Shown in pieces: positions 1 to 8,665 of a stretch of DNA of 64,000 nucleotides. The notes below the pieces were generated by a model. The model did no database searches. It was not told where the DNA came from and worked only from the letters and a program-made list of their open reading frames with translations. Positions within the stretch are counted from its first letter, which is position 1. Every line of letters starts with the position of its first letter. The translations under genes were made by a program, and so were the position numbers. The stretch is from Anaeromyxobacter oryzae. Its GTDB lineage: Bacteria; Myxococcota; Myxococcia; Myxococcales; Anaeromyxobacteraceae. Location: positions 6,494,501 to 6,558,500 of the forward strand of contig NZ_AP025591.1 in assembly GCF_023169945.1 (NCBI RefSeq), given 5' to 3'.

Positions 1-770
1 TGCACGACGGCCGCCGCCGCCGCGAGGCCGAACGCGCCGGTGGCGAAGGCCGCGCTCCCGTAGCACCTCGGCTCCCGGCGGCGCTCGCCGGGCTCCCGGA
101 CGCGCACGCCCGGGATGCCCTCCTCGTCCCCCGGCAGCGCCAGGGTCGGCCGGGGCGCCTCGACGGACCAGACGGCGAGGACGCCGGTCGGAGCGGTGGC
201 GGAGATCCCGTGCCGGCGCCGGAGGTACTTCCGGACGTCCTTCCCGAGCTGGTCGGTGTGCGTCTCGCAGAGGTCGGTCACCTGGACGGCGGTCGGGTCG
301 ATCCGCCGCGCGGCGCCGAGCACCGTCACGACCGGGATCCGACGCTCCAGGCAGCGCGCGATGACGTGCAGCTTCGCGACGACGGTGTCCATCGCGTCGA
401 CGACGAACGAGGCACCCTCCGGCACGAGCCGCTCCGCGGTCGAGGGCGCGTAGCGCGCCGCCACGCCCTCGATCCGCGCGGTCGCGTGGACGCGCGCGAG
501 CCGGGACGCCATCTCGTCCGCCTTGTACCGGCCGAACGCGCCGTCGAGCGCGTGCAGCTGCCGGTTCGCGTTCGACTCCTCGATCCGCTCGCCGTCGACG
601 AGCGTGAGCCGGCCGACGCCGGCGCGCGCGAGCGCCTCGGCGGTGAACGAGCCGACGCCGCCGAGCCCGAGCACCACGACGTGCGCGGCGGCGAGGCGGT
701 CCATCGCCTCGAGGCCGAGGAGCCGGGCGGTGCGATCGAGGCGGGGCGGGACGCGGCGCGGAGCGGTCAT
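1..770 (-). CDS. tcdA: tRNA threonylcarbamoyladenosine dehydratase TcdA (C-terminus outside window)
   Basis: E1-like ATP-dependent enzyme that cyclises the t6A37 modification of tRNA to ct6A. The frame starts at ATG 770 and is still open at base 1, so about 256 residues are visible and the C-terminus is missing. Seen: the nucleotide loop GLGGVGS at residues 35-41, the E1 signature NANRQ at residues 67-71, and later the run TDQLGKDVRKYLRRRHGI, which is typical of TcdA/CsdL rather than MoeB or ThiF. No sulfur-carrier gene lies beside it, which also favours TcdA. The next gene leftward cannot be seen. Confidence 0.88.
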   Translation of the reverse strand, partial: MTAPRRVPPRLDRTARLLGLEAMDRLAAAHVVVLGLGGVGSFTAEALARAGVGRLTLVDGERIEESNANRQLHALDGAFGRYKADEMASRLARVHATARIEGVAARYAPSTAERLVPEGASFVVDAMDTVVAKLHVIARCLERRIPVVTVLGAARRIDPTAVQVTDLCETHTDQLGKDVRKYLRRRHGISATAPTGVLAVWSVEAPRPTLALPGDEEGIPGVRVREPGERRREPRCYGSAAFATGAFGLAAAAAVV

Positions 771-849
771 CGGCCCGGGATTCTACCGGAGCCCGCGGTC
801 CGGGAGGCCGGGCGGGCGCCCGCCCGGCTCCTCCCGCCGTCGCCGCGCG

Positions 850-1182
850 TCAGTCCGGGATCGTGAGGGACGTCACCTGGATCGTGTCGCCCTTCTTCTC
901 GCCGCTGACGTCGACGCGAATGTCTTCCTTCTTCGCGGTCTTCTTCAGCGCGGCGACCGCGTCCTGGTTGCCCTTGTCGTCGAGCTTGAGCCAGCCGTCG
1001 GCCGTCTTCACGCTGTACCCGCTGCTGGCGCACTTGAGCAGGCACGACGTCGGGTGCTTCGACGTGTCGTCCTTCACCTTGTTCAAGCACATGTGGTCGA
1101 CGATCGGGACCTTCTGCCAGGTCTCCGCGAGCACCACCGCGGGCATCCCGAGCACGACCAGCATCGCGACGAGCTTCCTCAT
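850..1182 (-). CDS. small secreted Cys-containing protein, function unknown
   Basis: A 110-residue protein with a clear signal peptide (MRKLVAMLVVLGMPAVVLA, cleavage likely after residue 19). The mature part has three cysteines (one near the start, then a CLLKC pair at about residues 47-51) followed by a short alpha/beta-looking tail rich in Lys and Asp. The ATG at 1182 follows GGAGGAGG about five bases upstream, so the start is firm. I do not recognise the family. The Cys pair could bind a metal or form a disulfide. The downstream neighbour is a DoxX-like membrane protein 57 bases away on the same strand, so the two may be co-transcribed. Confidence 0.75.
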   Translation of the reverse strand: MRKLVAMLVVLGMPAVVLAETWQKVPIVDHMCLNKVKDDTSKHPTSCLLKCASSGYSVKTADGWLKLDDKGNQDAVAALKKTAKKEDIRVDVSGEKKGDTIQVTSLTIPD

Positions 1183-1239
1183 GACGACCTCCTCCTGTGC
1201 GGACGCGGGCGAGCGCCCCCGTCGTGAAACCCTCCCAGA

Positions 1240-1686
1240 TCAGGCCTTGGCCGCGCCGGGCTGCTGCACCGCGGGCGGCCGGAGCGGCGCGGCCCGCGGG
1301 GCGAGCGCGGCGCGCCACTCGGTGAGTCGCCCGAGCGTGTACGCCGCGAGCGCGTTCACCGCGTCGCGCATCACGAGATCCCAGAAGCTCCCCGCGAGCG
1401 CGAGGTTCGCCGCGATGGCGAGGAGCCAGGCCGCGAGCGCGTACGCACCCACCCGCGTCCAGCGCGTCAGGACGAGGACTCCGATGACCATCTCGACGAC
1501 GCCGGCGGCGCGCAGGAAGGCGTCCCCGCTCACCGGCAGGAGCTTCTCGGCGGCGGGGCTCAGGTACATGGACCACTGCGCGAGCCGGTCGAAGAACTTG
1601 TCCAGGCCGGCGACGAAGATGCTCGCGGCGAGCCCGAGCCGCAGGAGCCACCACGCCCCGTTCAGCCGTTCCTCGACCGCGCGCAT
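1240..1686 (-). CDS. DoxX-like inner-membrane protein
   Basis: A 148-residue integral membrane protein with about four hydrophobic helices: residues near 12-28, 54-70, 74-100 and 105-118. The first helix region reads LLRLGLAASIFVAGLDKFF and the third carries a conserved-looking VVEMVIGVLVL stretch, which fits the DoxX/DoxD family (quinone-linked or stress-linked membrane subunits). The frame extends upstream to 1818, but ATG 1686 has GGCGGAGG about six bases before it, so I use that start. The Pro/Ala-rich C-terminus is probably cytoplasmic. The substrate or partner cannot be read from the sequence. Confidence 0.7.
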   Translation of the reverse strand: MRAVEERLNGAWWLLRLGLAASIFVAGLDKFFDRLAQWSMYLSPAAEKLLPVSGDAFLRAAGVVEMVIGVLVLTRWTRVGAYALAAWLLAIAANLALAGSFWDLVMRDAVNALAAYTLGRLTEWRAALAPRAAPLRPPAVQQPGAAKA

Positions 1687-1839
1687 CTTCGCCTCCGCCC
1701 GTTCGACGCGCGACCCCGCGCGGCGTGGCAGCGGGGTCGGGCCGCCGCCCCATCGGGCCGCGTCGCGTGGGCGTCTCCTGCCGGCGATCGGGCGGCCCCG
1801 CAACCGCGAGGCGCGCACCGTGCGGGGGTCAGCGGACGT

Positions 1840-2616
1840 TCAGATCCGGAAGAGCGCCCGCGCGTTCGCGGTCGTCGTCGCGTCGAGCTCCGCCGGGGAC
1901 ACGCCGAGCGCCGCGGCGAGGCCCGCCGCGACGAGGGGAAGGTACGCCGGCTCGTTGCGACCGCCGCGGTGCGGCGCCGGGGTCTGGTCGGGGGCGTCCG
2001 TCTCGAGGAGGAGCCGGTCGCGCGGGACGGCGCGCGCGGCGACGAGCGGCTTGCGGGCGCGCGCGTACGTCACCGGGCCGGCGAACGCGAAGTGCAGCCC
2101 GAACGACAGGAAGGCGCGGACCTGGTCGGCGCTCCCCGACCAGCTGTGCAGGACGCCGCCGGCCGGCAGCGGCTCCGCCGCGAGGACCGCGAGGAGCGCG
2201 TCGTGGGCGCGGAGGCAGTGAACGATCACCGGGAGCCGGTGCGTCCGCGCGAGGGCGAGGTGACCGCGCAGCACCGCGACCTGGCGGTCCATCGGCGCGC
2301 CCGCCTCGACGCTCGGCCCGTCGAGCCCGCACTCCCCGACGGCGACGGCCCCGCCGCGCGCGAGCGCTGCGTCGAGGTCCGCGAGGCGGCGATCATCCCC
2401 GGCCGGCGCCAGCTCGGGCAGGAGCTGCGGGTGGATCCCGAGCCCGAAGTGCAGCCCCGCCGCGGCGGCGCACAGCGGCGGGAGCGCTGCCCAGCCCTCC
2501 GGACCGACGGCGGGGATCACCACGTCGGTGACGCCGGCCGCGCGCGCCCGCGCGATCACCGCGTCGCGGTCGCCGGCGAACGCGTCGCCGTCCAGGTGGC
2601 AGTGGGTGTCGATCAC
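1840..2616 (-). CDS. TatD family metal-dependent DNase/hydrolase
   Basis: TIM-barrel amidohydrolase-type nuclease of 258 residues; family members cut DNA 3′ to 5′ or act on tRNA ends. Metal ligands visible: the opening IDTHCHLD (HxH near residues 5-7), GECGLD in the middle, VIVHC, and LLETDAPDQTPAPHRG near the C-terminus (metal Asp and substrate loop). The start is a GTG at 2616 directly before IDTHCHLD, as expected for TatD proteins. It overlaps the stop of the upstream hydrolase gene as GTGA, so translation of the two is coupled. The specific substrate is unknown. Confidence 0.9.
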   Translation of the reverse strand: MIDTHCHLDGDAFAGDRDAVIARARAAGVTDVVIPAVGPEGWAALPPLCAAAAGLHFGLGIHPQLLPELAPAGDDRRLADLDAALARGGAVAVGECGLDGPSVEAGAPMDRQVAVLRGHLALARTHRLPVIVHCLRAHDALLAVLAAEPLPAGGVLHSWSGSADQVRAFLSFGLHFAFAGPVTYARARKPLVAARAVPRDRLLLETDAPDQTPAPHRGGRNEPAYLPLVAAGLAAALGVSPAELDATTTANARALFRI

Positions 2617-4190
2617 CGCGGCCCGGGCCCGTGCGCCACCACGGCGTGCCACTTCGGCCGCCGCCAGCTCCCGCGGAACGCGGCCTCGTCCGCCTCGTCC
2701 GCCCGGCCGGCCGGCTCGGAGCCGTCGAGGAACAGGACGAGGTCGAGCTGCGGCTTCCCCGCCGCGGCCTCCGCGTCGAACTGGCGCGCCATGCCGTTCG
2801 GCGACGCGATGCGGCGGCCGACGATCTCCTCGAGGTCGAACCGGACGCCCGGCATCCCCGGGCCGGGCTCGTAGGCCTTGTAGACGAGCTCGGAGCAGAC
2901 GAGGGACGAGTCGGTGAGGAAGTCGAAGTCGAAGTCGTACGGGCGGCCGGCGTAGTGGAACGCGCGGAGCAGCGCGAACGCCCGGGCGCGCCGATCGAGG
3001 CGCGGCCGGAGCACGGCGACGGAGTCCGCCGCCGCGCTGTGCTCGAGCGACGTGAAGGAGACGCCCTCGGAGATGGCCTCGAGGACGCGGGGGGCGTGGC
3101 CCGCCGCGTCGGGCGCGCGGCTCGCGGCGGCGGCGTCCGGCGAGCGGCGGGCGAGCAGCGCCTCGAGATCGCCGTCCGCCTGGCCCTCGGCCACCGCCAG
3201 CGCGCGCACGCCCGGGTCGTCGAAGAAGGCGCGCCGCTCCTCGGGCGTGCCGATGTACAGCGCCGCGTGCGTCCAGAAGCCGGGGAGCCCGAGGTTCGAG
3301 AGGTACCACTCGCGGCGCTCGAGGAGGACGTCGCCGGGCTCGAGCCGCGGCGGGAGCGCCGCGATCTGCGCGGCCGAGACGAGCGCGGTGTCGCCGCGCC
3401 GGACGCGCGTGTCGCCCATCCAGGTGGACACGCCCTTCTGCACGGGGAACCACGCGACCGCGGCCGCGCCGCCCACCACCTGCACCGCGTTCTTCGCGGT
3501 GAGGACGAGCCCCTTCACCTTCCCGAGCCTCCAGATCACGTCCCGGTCCTCGGCCGTCGCGCGCGCCAGGGCCGTGGGGACGACCTGCGCCTCGCTCGCG
3601 CGAGCGAGGTCCCGAGCCCCCTTCGCGGTCACCGCCTCGAGCGCTGCGAACTCGGAGGCGCGCGCGGCGTTCAGGTGGTGGAGCTTGTAGCGGCTGAACG
3701 TGCCGGGCGGCAGCCCCAGCTCCGGGACGGCCTCGTCGAGGATCGTCCGCGCCGCGGCGCTCCGGTCGAGCAGCGCGATGAGCTCCAGGCCGGCGCGGTA
3801 CGCGGCGTAGAGCGCCGCCTGCCCGCGCGCCAGGGCGAGGCCGCCGTTCCGTCGCGGGTCGACGGACCACGCGCGCAGATCCGCGCGCCGCGCCTCCAGG
3901 AAGGCGGCGTGATCCAGCACCGTCGCCCACGCGCCCCACAGCGTCAGCTTCTCGTCGCGGGTGAGGAGGTCCTTCCTACGGCCATCGAGGAGCGCCGGCC
4001 GCTCCCGCAGGAACGCGACGACCCGGAGGAGCTCCTCGCGCGCGTGGAGGATCTGGTGGGCGTCGTCGGCGGCGGCGGTCGCAGCCTGGGTTGGTGTGGG
4101 CGGCGAGGACGCCGGCGACGGCCCCGCGGCCCGGGTGCGGGACGGGAGCACGGCGACGAGGGCGAGAGCGAGCGGCAAGGCGAGGCGCAC
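2613..4190 (-). CDS. YiiX/YebB-like NlpC/P60-superfamily cysteine hydrolase, secreted
   Basis: A 525-residue exported protein. The N-terminal signal peptide (MRLALPLALALVAVLP, then RAA) is followed by a 200-residue helical region and a C-terminal permuted papain-like domain. That domain shows the family pattern: LEPGDVLLER, the FWTHAALYIG stretch with the probable catalytic His, and about 140 residues later DSSLVCSELVYKAY with the probable nucleophilic Cys. Such proteins hydrolyse amide or ester bonds in cell-wall or lipid substrates; the real substrate is unknown. The GTG start at 4190 has GGAGGGAG upstream, and TACACT at 4220-4225 could be its -10 box. It is translationally coupled to the TatD gene. 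Confidence 0.8.
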   Translation of the reverse strand: MRLALPLALALVAVLPSRTRAAGPSPASSPPTPTQAATAAADDAHQILHAREELLRVVAFLRERPALLDGRRKDLLTRDEKLTLWGAWATVLDHAAFLEARRADLRAWSVDPRRNGGLALARGQAALYAAYRAGLELIALLDRSAAARTILDEAVPELGLPPGTFSRYKLHHLNAARASEFAALEAVTAKGARDLARASEAQVVPTALARATAEDRDVIWRLGKVKGLVLTAKNAVQVVGGAAAVAWFPVQKGVSTWMGDTRVRRGDTALVSAAQIAALPPRLEPGDVLLERREWYLSNLGLPGFWTHAALYIGTPEERRAFFDDPGVRALAVAEGQADGDLEALLARRSPDAAAASRAPDAAGHAPRVLEAISEGVSFTSLEHSAAADSVAVLRPRLDRRARAFALLRAFHYAGRPYDFDFDFLTDSSLVCSELVYKAYEPGPGMPGVRFDLEEIVGRRIASPNGMARQFDAEAAAGKPQLDLVLFLDGSEPAGRADEADEAAFRGSWRRPKWHAVVAHGPGPR

Positions 4191-4346
4191 GGGTGGTCTC
4201 CCTCCGGATGACGACCCCGAGTGTACCCGAGGCGGGCCTCGGACCTCGACAAAGAGAGGCCTCGGACCGACGACGAACGCGTGAAGCCGGGACTCTCCGC
4301 CTCGCGGCCCGAGGGCCGAGGCGTGAGGCCCGGGCCCGAGCCCTTC

Positions 4347-6146
4347 TCACGGCGCGAGCTCGGCGCCGAACGCGTCCATGCCGCGCGGCGAGTACGTCGC
4401 GTCGCCGAGCATCACCGTGCTCCAGAACGAGGCGCCGACGAAGAGCTCGTGGTTCGCGCCGTAGAAGGCGGCCAGCGGCGACGACACGGACCAGCAGGTC
4501 TTCTCGTCCGTCGGCAGGCTTCGCCGCCACAGCGCCGAGCCGTCGAGGTTCAGCGCCTGCAGCACGAGCTCGCCGCACCCGCTGCCCTGCCCGACCACGG
4601 CGAGCCGCCCCGTCGGATCGACCGCCAGCGTCGGCGCGCCGAGCGCCTCGACGCCCTGCGCCCACCTCGGGCTCCCGTCCGCCTCGAACGCGTACAGGAC
4701 GAACGTGCCGCTCCGCACCGTCGACCCGCCGAAGGAGACGTCGCCGGTGCGCAGCGCCAGCACGACCACGGTCGACTTCGCGGTCGCCCCGATGCCGAAG
4801 ACGTACCCGCCGCCCGGCAGCGGCTCCCGCCACGAGACGTCGCCGGTCGCGCCGAGCCGCTGCAGCACGAACCCTTCCCCCGTCGAGCCGGCAACGAGCG
4901 CGTCGCCGGACGGCGTGAGCGTGGCAGCGAAACCGACGTCGCGCCGGACACCGGTGTCCACGCGGAACAGGCGGGTGCCGTCCCACCGGAGCTTGTCGAG
5001 CTGCAGGGCCGTGGAAGGCGGGGCCCACGCGACGAGCGCGTCGCCCGCGTCGTCCGTCGCGACGGAGTACGCCACCGCGCCGGGGTAGGTCTGCTGCCAC
5101 AGGAACCCGCCGTCCGGGTCGAGCTTGACGACCGCGCCGCTCGTGATCGCGCCGCCCCCGAGGTCGGCGTCGATCGCGTTCGTGCAGTCGGAACGGTCGC
5201 AGGCCGGCCGGGCGAGGACGAGGACGTTCCCGAGCGGCGTCACCGCCATCGTGAACGGGCCCGACCACGGAAGCGACGCCCGGAACGGCCACGTCCTCGA
5301 CCACGCCTCGCTCCCGTCGGGCCTGCGCGCGTCGATCCGGAGCGTGTGCGTGTTCCCCGTCTCGTCCGGCGTCACGGACAGGAGGAGGCGATCCCCCGCG
5401 TCGTCACCCCCGGCGGCCCACGCCTGGTCCGGCCCCGGGCTCGAGACCGCGAAGGACCACCGCACGTTCCCGGGCGGCGGCGGCGGCGTCGGCGGGGCCG
5501 CGCACACGTTGGCGGTGCCACCCGCGCCACACTGCTGGCCCTGCGGGCACGTCCCGCAGTCGAGCTCGCGCCCGCACCCGTCGGAGATCTTCCCGCAGTT
5601 CTTCTTCTGCGCGGCGCACGTGGTCGGCGTGCACGCGGCGGGCCCGCAGACGTTGGCCGTGCCGGCGCCGCCGCAGGTCTGGCCCGCGGGGCACGTCCCG
5701 CAGTGCAGGGTCCCGCCGCAGCCGTCGCCGACGTCCCCGCAGTTCTTCGCGAGCGACTGGCACGTCGACGGGACACACGCGGGCCTCCCGCAGACGTTCT
5801 CAACGCCGCCGCCGCCGCAGGTCTCGCCCTGGGGGCACGCCCCGCAGTCGAGCACGTGCCCGCACCCGTCGGACACCGGCCCGCAGTCCTTCCCCAGGCC
5901 CTCGCACGTCGTCGGGACGCAGGTCGCCGGCCCGCACACGTTGGGCTGGCCGCCGCCGCACGCCTCGCCCTGCGCGCAGGTCCCGCACGCGAGCGTGCCG
6001 CCGCAGCCGTCCGGGAGCTCTCCACAGGTCGCGCCGGCGGCCGCGCACGTCGTCGGCGTGCAGGCCGGGGCGGCGGCGTGGGAGCCCCCGCACGCGACGA
6101 CGACGACGAGCGCGGCGAGCGCGCCGGCACACACGACACGTGACAT
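4347..6146 (-). CDS. surface lipoprotein with four Cys-rich repeats and a beta-propeller-like domain
   Basis: A 599-residue lipoprotein. The start at ATG 6146 gives a signal sequence with lipobox VVAC (Cys19); an in-frame ATG at 6218 lacks a signal. Residues 29-215 hold four tandem repeats of about 47 residues, each with the skeleton C-x-PTTC-x6-CG-x3-DGCG-x4-CG-x-C-x5-C-x6-NVC, eight cysteines that should form disulfides. After a PPTPPPPP hinge (about 220-230) come roughly 370 residues with recurring WSFAVSS-, DAGDRLLL- and LDGSALWRR-type strands, as in beta-propeller repeats of outer-surface proteins. Likely anchored to the outer membrane. No enzymatic motif is visible. Confidence 0.8.
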   Translation of the reverse strand: MSRVVCAGALAALVVVVACGGSHAAAPACTPTTCAAAGATCGELPDGCGGTLACGTCAQGEACGGGQPNVCGPATCVPTTCEGLGKDCGPVSDGCGHVLDCGACPQGETCGGGGVENVCGRPACVPSTCQSLAKNCGDVGDGCGGTLHCGTCPAGQTCGGAGTANVCGPAACTPTTCAAQKKNCGKISDGCGRELDCGTCPQGQQCGAGGTANVCAAPPTPPPPPGNVRWSFAVSSPGPDQAWAAGGDDAGDRLLLSVTPDETGNTHTLRIDARRPDGSEAWSRTWPFRASLPWSGPFTMAVTPLGNVLVLARPACDRSDCTNAIDADLGGGAITSGAVVKLDPDGGFLWQQTYPGAVAYSVATDDAGDALVAWAPPSTALQLDKLRWDGTRLFRVDTGVRRDVGFAATLTPSGDALVAGSTGEGFVLQRLGATGDVSWREPLPGGGYVFGIGATAKSTVVVLALRTGDVSFGGSTVRSGTFVLYAFEADGSPRWAQGVEALGAPTLAVDPTGRLAVVGQGSGCGELVLQALNLDGSALWRRSLPTDEKTCWSVSSPLAAFYGANHELFVGASFWSTVMLGDATYSPRGMDAFGAELAP

Positions 6147-6308
6147 GTAAGCCCCCACCACCCGCGCTCGCGGCAGGCTGCACCGGGTGACCCACCGTGA
6201 ATGTCCGGCCGCGCGCACGCGCGGGTGAGTCCCCGGTCAGGGTAGGCCGGGACGCGGGGGCGGCGAGCGCGCGGGGAGGCGGGCGCGCGAGGGACGACGG
6301 CCCGGCCG

Positions 6309-7661
6309 CTAGGCGAGGTGCATGAACAGGAGCTCGGGCTGCTCCAGGGACCGGATCACCTCGTACGCGAACGCCGCCGCCTCGTGCCCGTCGACGACCC
6401 GGTGGTCGCTCGTCACCGAGACGTGCATGACGTCCCGCACGACGACCTGGCCGTCGCGCACGACGGGCGTCGGCCGGATCCGGTGCAGGCCCAGGATGCC
6501 GACCTCGGGGTGATTCAGCACGGGCGTCGCGAAGAGCCCGCCGAGCGCGCCGAGGCTCGTGATCGTGAAGGTCGAGCGGCCCATGTCCTCGGGCCGGGAC
6601 CGCCCGGCCTTCGCGTCCGCGGCGAGCCGCTCGATCTCGCGCGCGACGTCGAGGAGCGACAGCCGGTCGGCGCCGCGGACCACCGGGACCACCAGCCCGG
6701 CGTCGGTGGCGGACGCGATGCCGATGTCGTATCGGCGCTTCAGCACGAGCTCCTGCCGCTCCTCGTCGAGCGCGGCGTTGAGGTTCGGGTGCTTCCGGAG
6801 CGCGGCGACGACCGCCTTCACCACGAACGGGAGGAACGTGACCTTCACGCCCTCCTCGCGCGCCGCCGCGGCGATCCGGTCCTTCACGCGCACGAGCTCG
6901 GACACGTCCGCCTGCTCGACGAACGTGAAGTGCGCCGCGGTCCGCTTGGACCGCGCCATGTTCTCGGCGATGCGCTTGCGGAGGCCGCGGAGCGGGATCC
7001 GCTCCTCCTCTCCCCCGTCCGGCGCTGCGGGGAGCGCGGACGAACGCGGCGCGGCCCCGGGCGGGGGCGCCACGGCGGCCCCGCGCGCCGCGACCGCGGC
7101 GGCCCGCTGCGCCTGCACGGACGCGTCGAGCGGGTGCGGCTGGCCGTTTCGACCGCTCCGGTAGCGCGCGAGGTCGTCCTTCGTGACCCGCCCGCCCGGC
7201 CCCGTCCCCGCGACGCCGTTCACGTCGACGCCGAGCTCGCGCGCCAGCGCCCGGACCGCGGGCGTGGCGAGCGCCTTCTGCGCGGCGGTGCGCTCGGGCT
7301 CGCCGCCGCGCCGCTCCGGCTCGACGATGCCGGTGTGCGGCGCCGAGGTGACGGCGGCGCTGTCGGCCGCCGCCGCGACCGCCGCACGCACGGGCGAGTC
7401 CGGCGCCGGCCGCGGCGCGCCCTCGTCCAGCTCCATCTCGACGAGCGGCTCGTGCACCTTCGCGACGTCGCCGATCTTCCAGAAGAGCTTCACGATCCGG
7501 CCGCGCCTGGGCGACGGGATGACCACGGTCGCCTTGTCGGTCATCACCTCGACGAGCGGCTGGTCCTCGCTGACCACCTCGCCGGGCTGGACGAACCACT
7601 GCTGGACCTCGGCCTCGACCACACCCTCGCCGATGTCGGGGAGCTCGAGCTTGTACGCCAC
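6309..7661 (-). CDS. bkdB: dihydrolipoamide acyltransferase (E2) of a branched-chain 2-oxo acid dehydrogenase
   Basis: Core E2 subunit that passes the acyl group from E1 through lipoyl-lysine to CoA. Domains: one lipoyl domain (residues 1-76) with the lipoylated Lys43 in VMTDKATV; a subunit-binding domain (about 135-170) with VRALARELGVDV and GPGGRVTKDDL; and the catalytic domain (about 220-450) with the HRVVDG active-site motif near residue 420. The GTG at 7661 has GGGGAGGT just upstream; a GTG at 7676 lies inside that ribosome site and is rejected. Last gene of the lipA-E1alpha-E1beta-E2 operon. The substrate assignment follows from E1; a pyruvate-specific complex is less likely. Confidence 0.88.
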   Translation of the reverse strand: MAYKLELPDIGEGVVEAEVQQWFVQPGEVVSEDQPLVEVMTDKATVVIPSPRRGRIVKLFWKIGDVAKVHEPLVEMELDEGAPRPAPDSPVRAAVAAAADSAAVTSAPHTGIVEPERRGGEPERTAAQKALATPAVRALARELGVDVNGVAGTGPGGRVTKDDLARYRSGRNGQPHPLDASVQAQRAAAVAARGAAVAPPPGAAPRSSALPAAPDGGEEERIPLRGLRKRIAENMARSKRTAAHFTFVEQADVSELVRVKDRIAAAAREEGVKVTFLPFVVKAVVAALRKHPNLNAALDEERQELVLKRRYDIGIASATDAGLVVPVVRGADRLSLLDVAREIERLAADAKAGRSRPEDMGRSTFTITSLGALGGLFATPVLNHPEVGILGLHRIRPTPVVRDGQVVVRDVMHVSVTSDHRVVDGHEAAAFAYEVIRSLEQPELLFMHLA

Positions 7662-7677
7662 GGGGGACCTCCCCACG

Positions 7678-8652
7678 TCAGTAGGAGACGACCTCCCGGA
7701 TCGCCTGCAGGATCCGGGGCGCGCGCGGCAGGTACTCGTTCTCGAGCGTGTACGGGAACGGCGTGTCGAAGCCGGTCACGCGCTTGATCGGCGCCTCGAG
7801 GTGCAGGAAGCACCGCTCCTGGATCAGCGCCGTGAGCTCCGCGCCGAAGCCGCAGGTCCGCGGGGCCTCGTGCACGACGATGGCGCGGCCCGTCTTCGAG
7901 ACCGACGCGACCAGGGCGTCCACGTCGAGCGGCTGAAGCGACCGGAGGTCCAGGACCTCGCAGTCGTACCCCTCCGCCGCCGCCTCCCGCGCCGCCTGGT
8001 CGGCCTCGTGCCACATCGCGCCCCAGGCGACGATCGTCGCCTGCGTGCCGGCCCGCGTGACGCGCGCCTTCCCGAGCGGCTCGGCGTAGTCGCCCTCCGG
8101 CACGTCGCCCTTCGCGGCGCGGTAGACGCGCTTCGGCTCGAAGAAGAGCACCGGGTCGGGATCCCGGATCGCCGAGAGCAGGAGGCCCTTCGCGTCGAAC
8201 GGGTTGGAGGGCACGACGACCTTGAGCCCCGCGGTGTGGACGAAGTGCGCCTCGGGCGACTGCGAATGATAGTGGCCGCCCTTGATGCCGCCGCCGTACG
8301 GCGCCCGGATGACCAGCGGGCACGCGTACTGCCCGCCGGAGCGGTAGCGGTACTTGGCGACCTCGTTCACGAGCTGGTCGAACGCGGGGAAGATGAAGTC
8401 CGCGAACTGGATCTCCGGGACGGGCTTCAGCCCGTAGAGCGCCATACCCACCGCGGTGCCGACGATCCCGCCCTCCGCGAGCGGCGTGTCGATCACCCGG
8501 TCCGCACCGAACTCGTCGTAGAGGCCCTGCGTCGCGCGGAACACGCCGCCGAACTTCCCGACGTCCTCGCCCATCACCACGACGTCCGGATCCTTGCGCA
8601 TGGCGATGCGCAGCGCGTCGTTGACTGCTTGGATGATGTTCATCGTCGGCAT
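7678..8652 (-). CDS. bkdA2: 2-oxoisovalerate dehydrogenase E1 beta subunit
   Basis: Transketolase-like beta subunit (324 residues) of the thiamine-dependent E1 that decarboxylates branched-chain 2-oxo acids. Seen: the N-terminal NIIQAVNDALRIAM, VVVMGEDVGKFGGVF, the conserved DTPLAEGGIVGTAVGMA, FADFIFPAFDQLVNE, YGGGIKGGHYHSQSPEA, and the C-terminal PYTLENEYLPR, all matching E1 beta chains. It lies 16 bases upstream of the E2 start and 13 bases downstream of E1 alpha, so the three are one operon. Confidence 0.93.
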   Translation of the reverse strand: MPTMNIIQAVNDALRIAMRKDPDVVVMGEDVGKFGGVFRATQGLYDEFGADRVIDTPLAEGGIVGTAVGMALYGLKPVPEIQFADFIFPAFDQLVNEVAKYRYRSGGQYACPLVIRAPYGGGIKGGHYHSQSPEAHFVHTAGLKVVVPSNPFDAKGLLLSAIRDPDPVLFFEPKRVYRAAKGDVPEGDYAEPLGKARVTRAGTQATIVAWGAMWHEADQAAREAAAEGYDCEVLDLRSLQPLDVDALVASVSKTGRAIVVHEAPRTCGFGAELTALIQERCFLHLEAPIKRVTGFDTPFPYTLENEYLPRAPRILQAIREVVSY

Positions 8653-8665
8653 GACCGCTCCCCGG

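Noticed and set aside
4235..4268. GGCCTCGGACC occurring twice 23 bases apart
   Set aside because: Too short and too common a word in this composition to call an element or operator.
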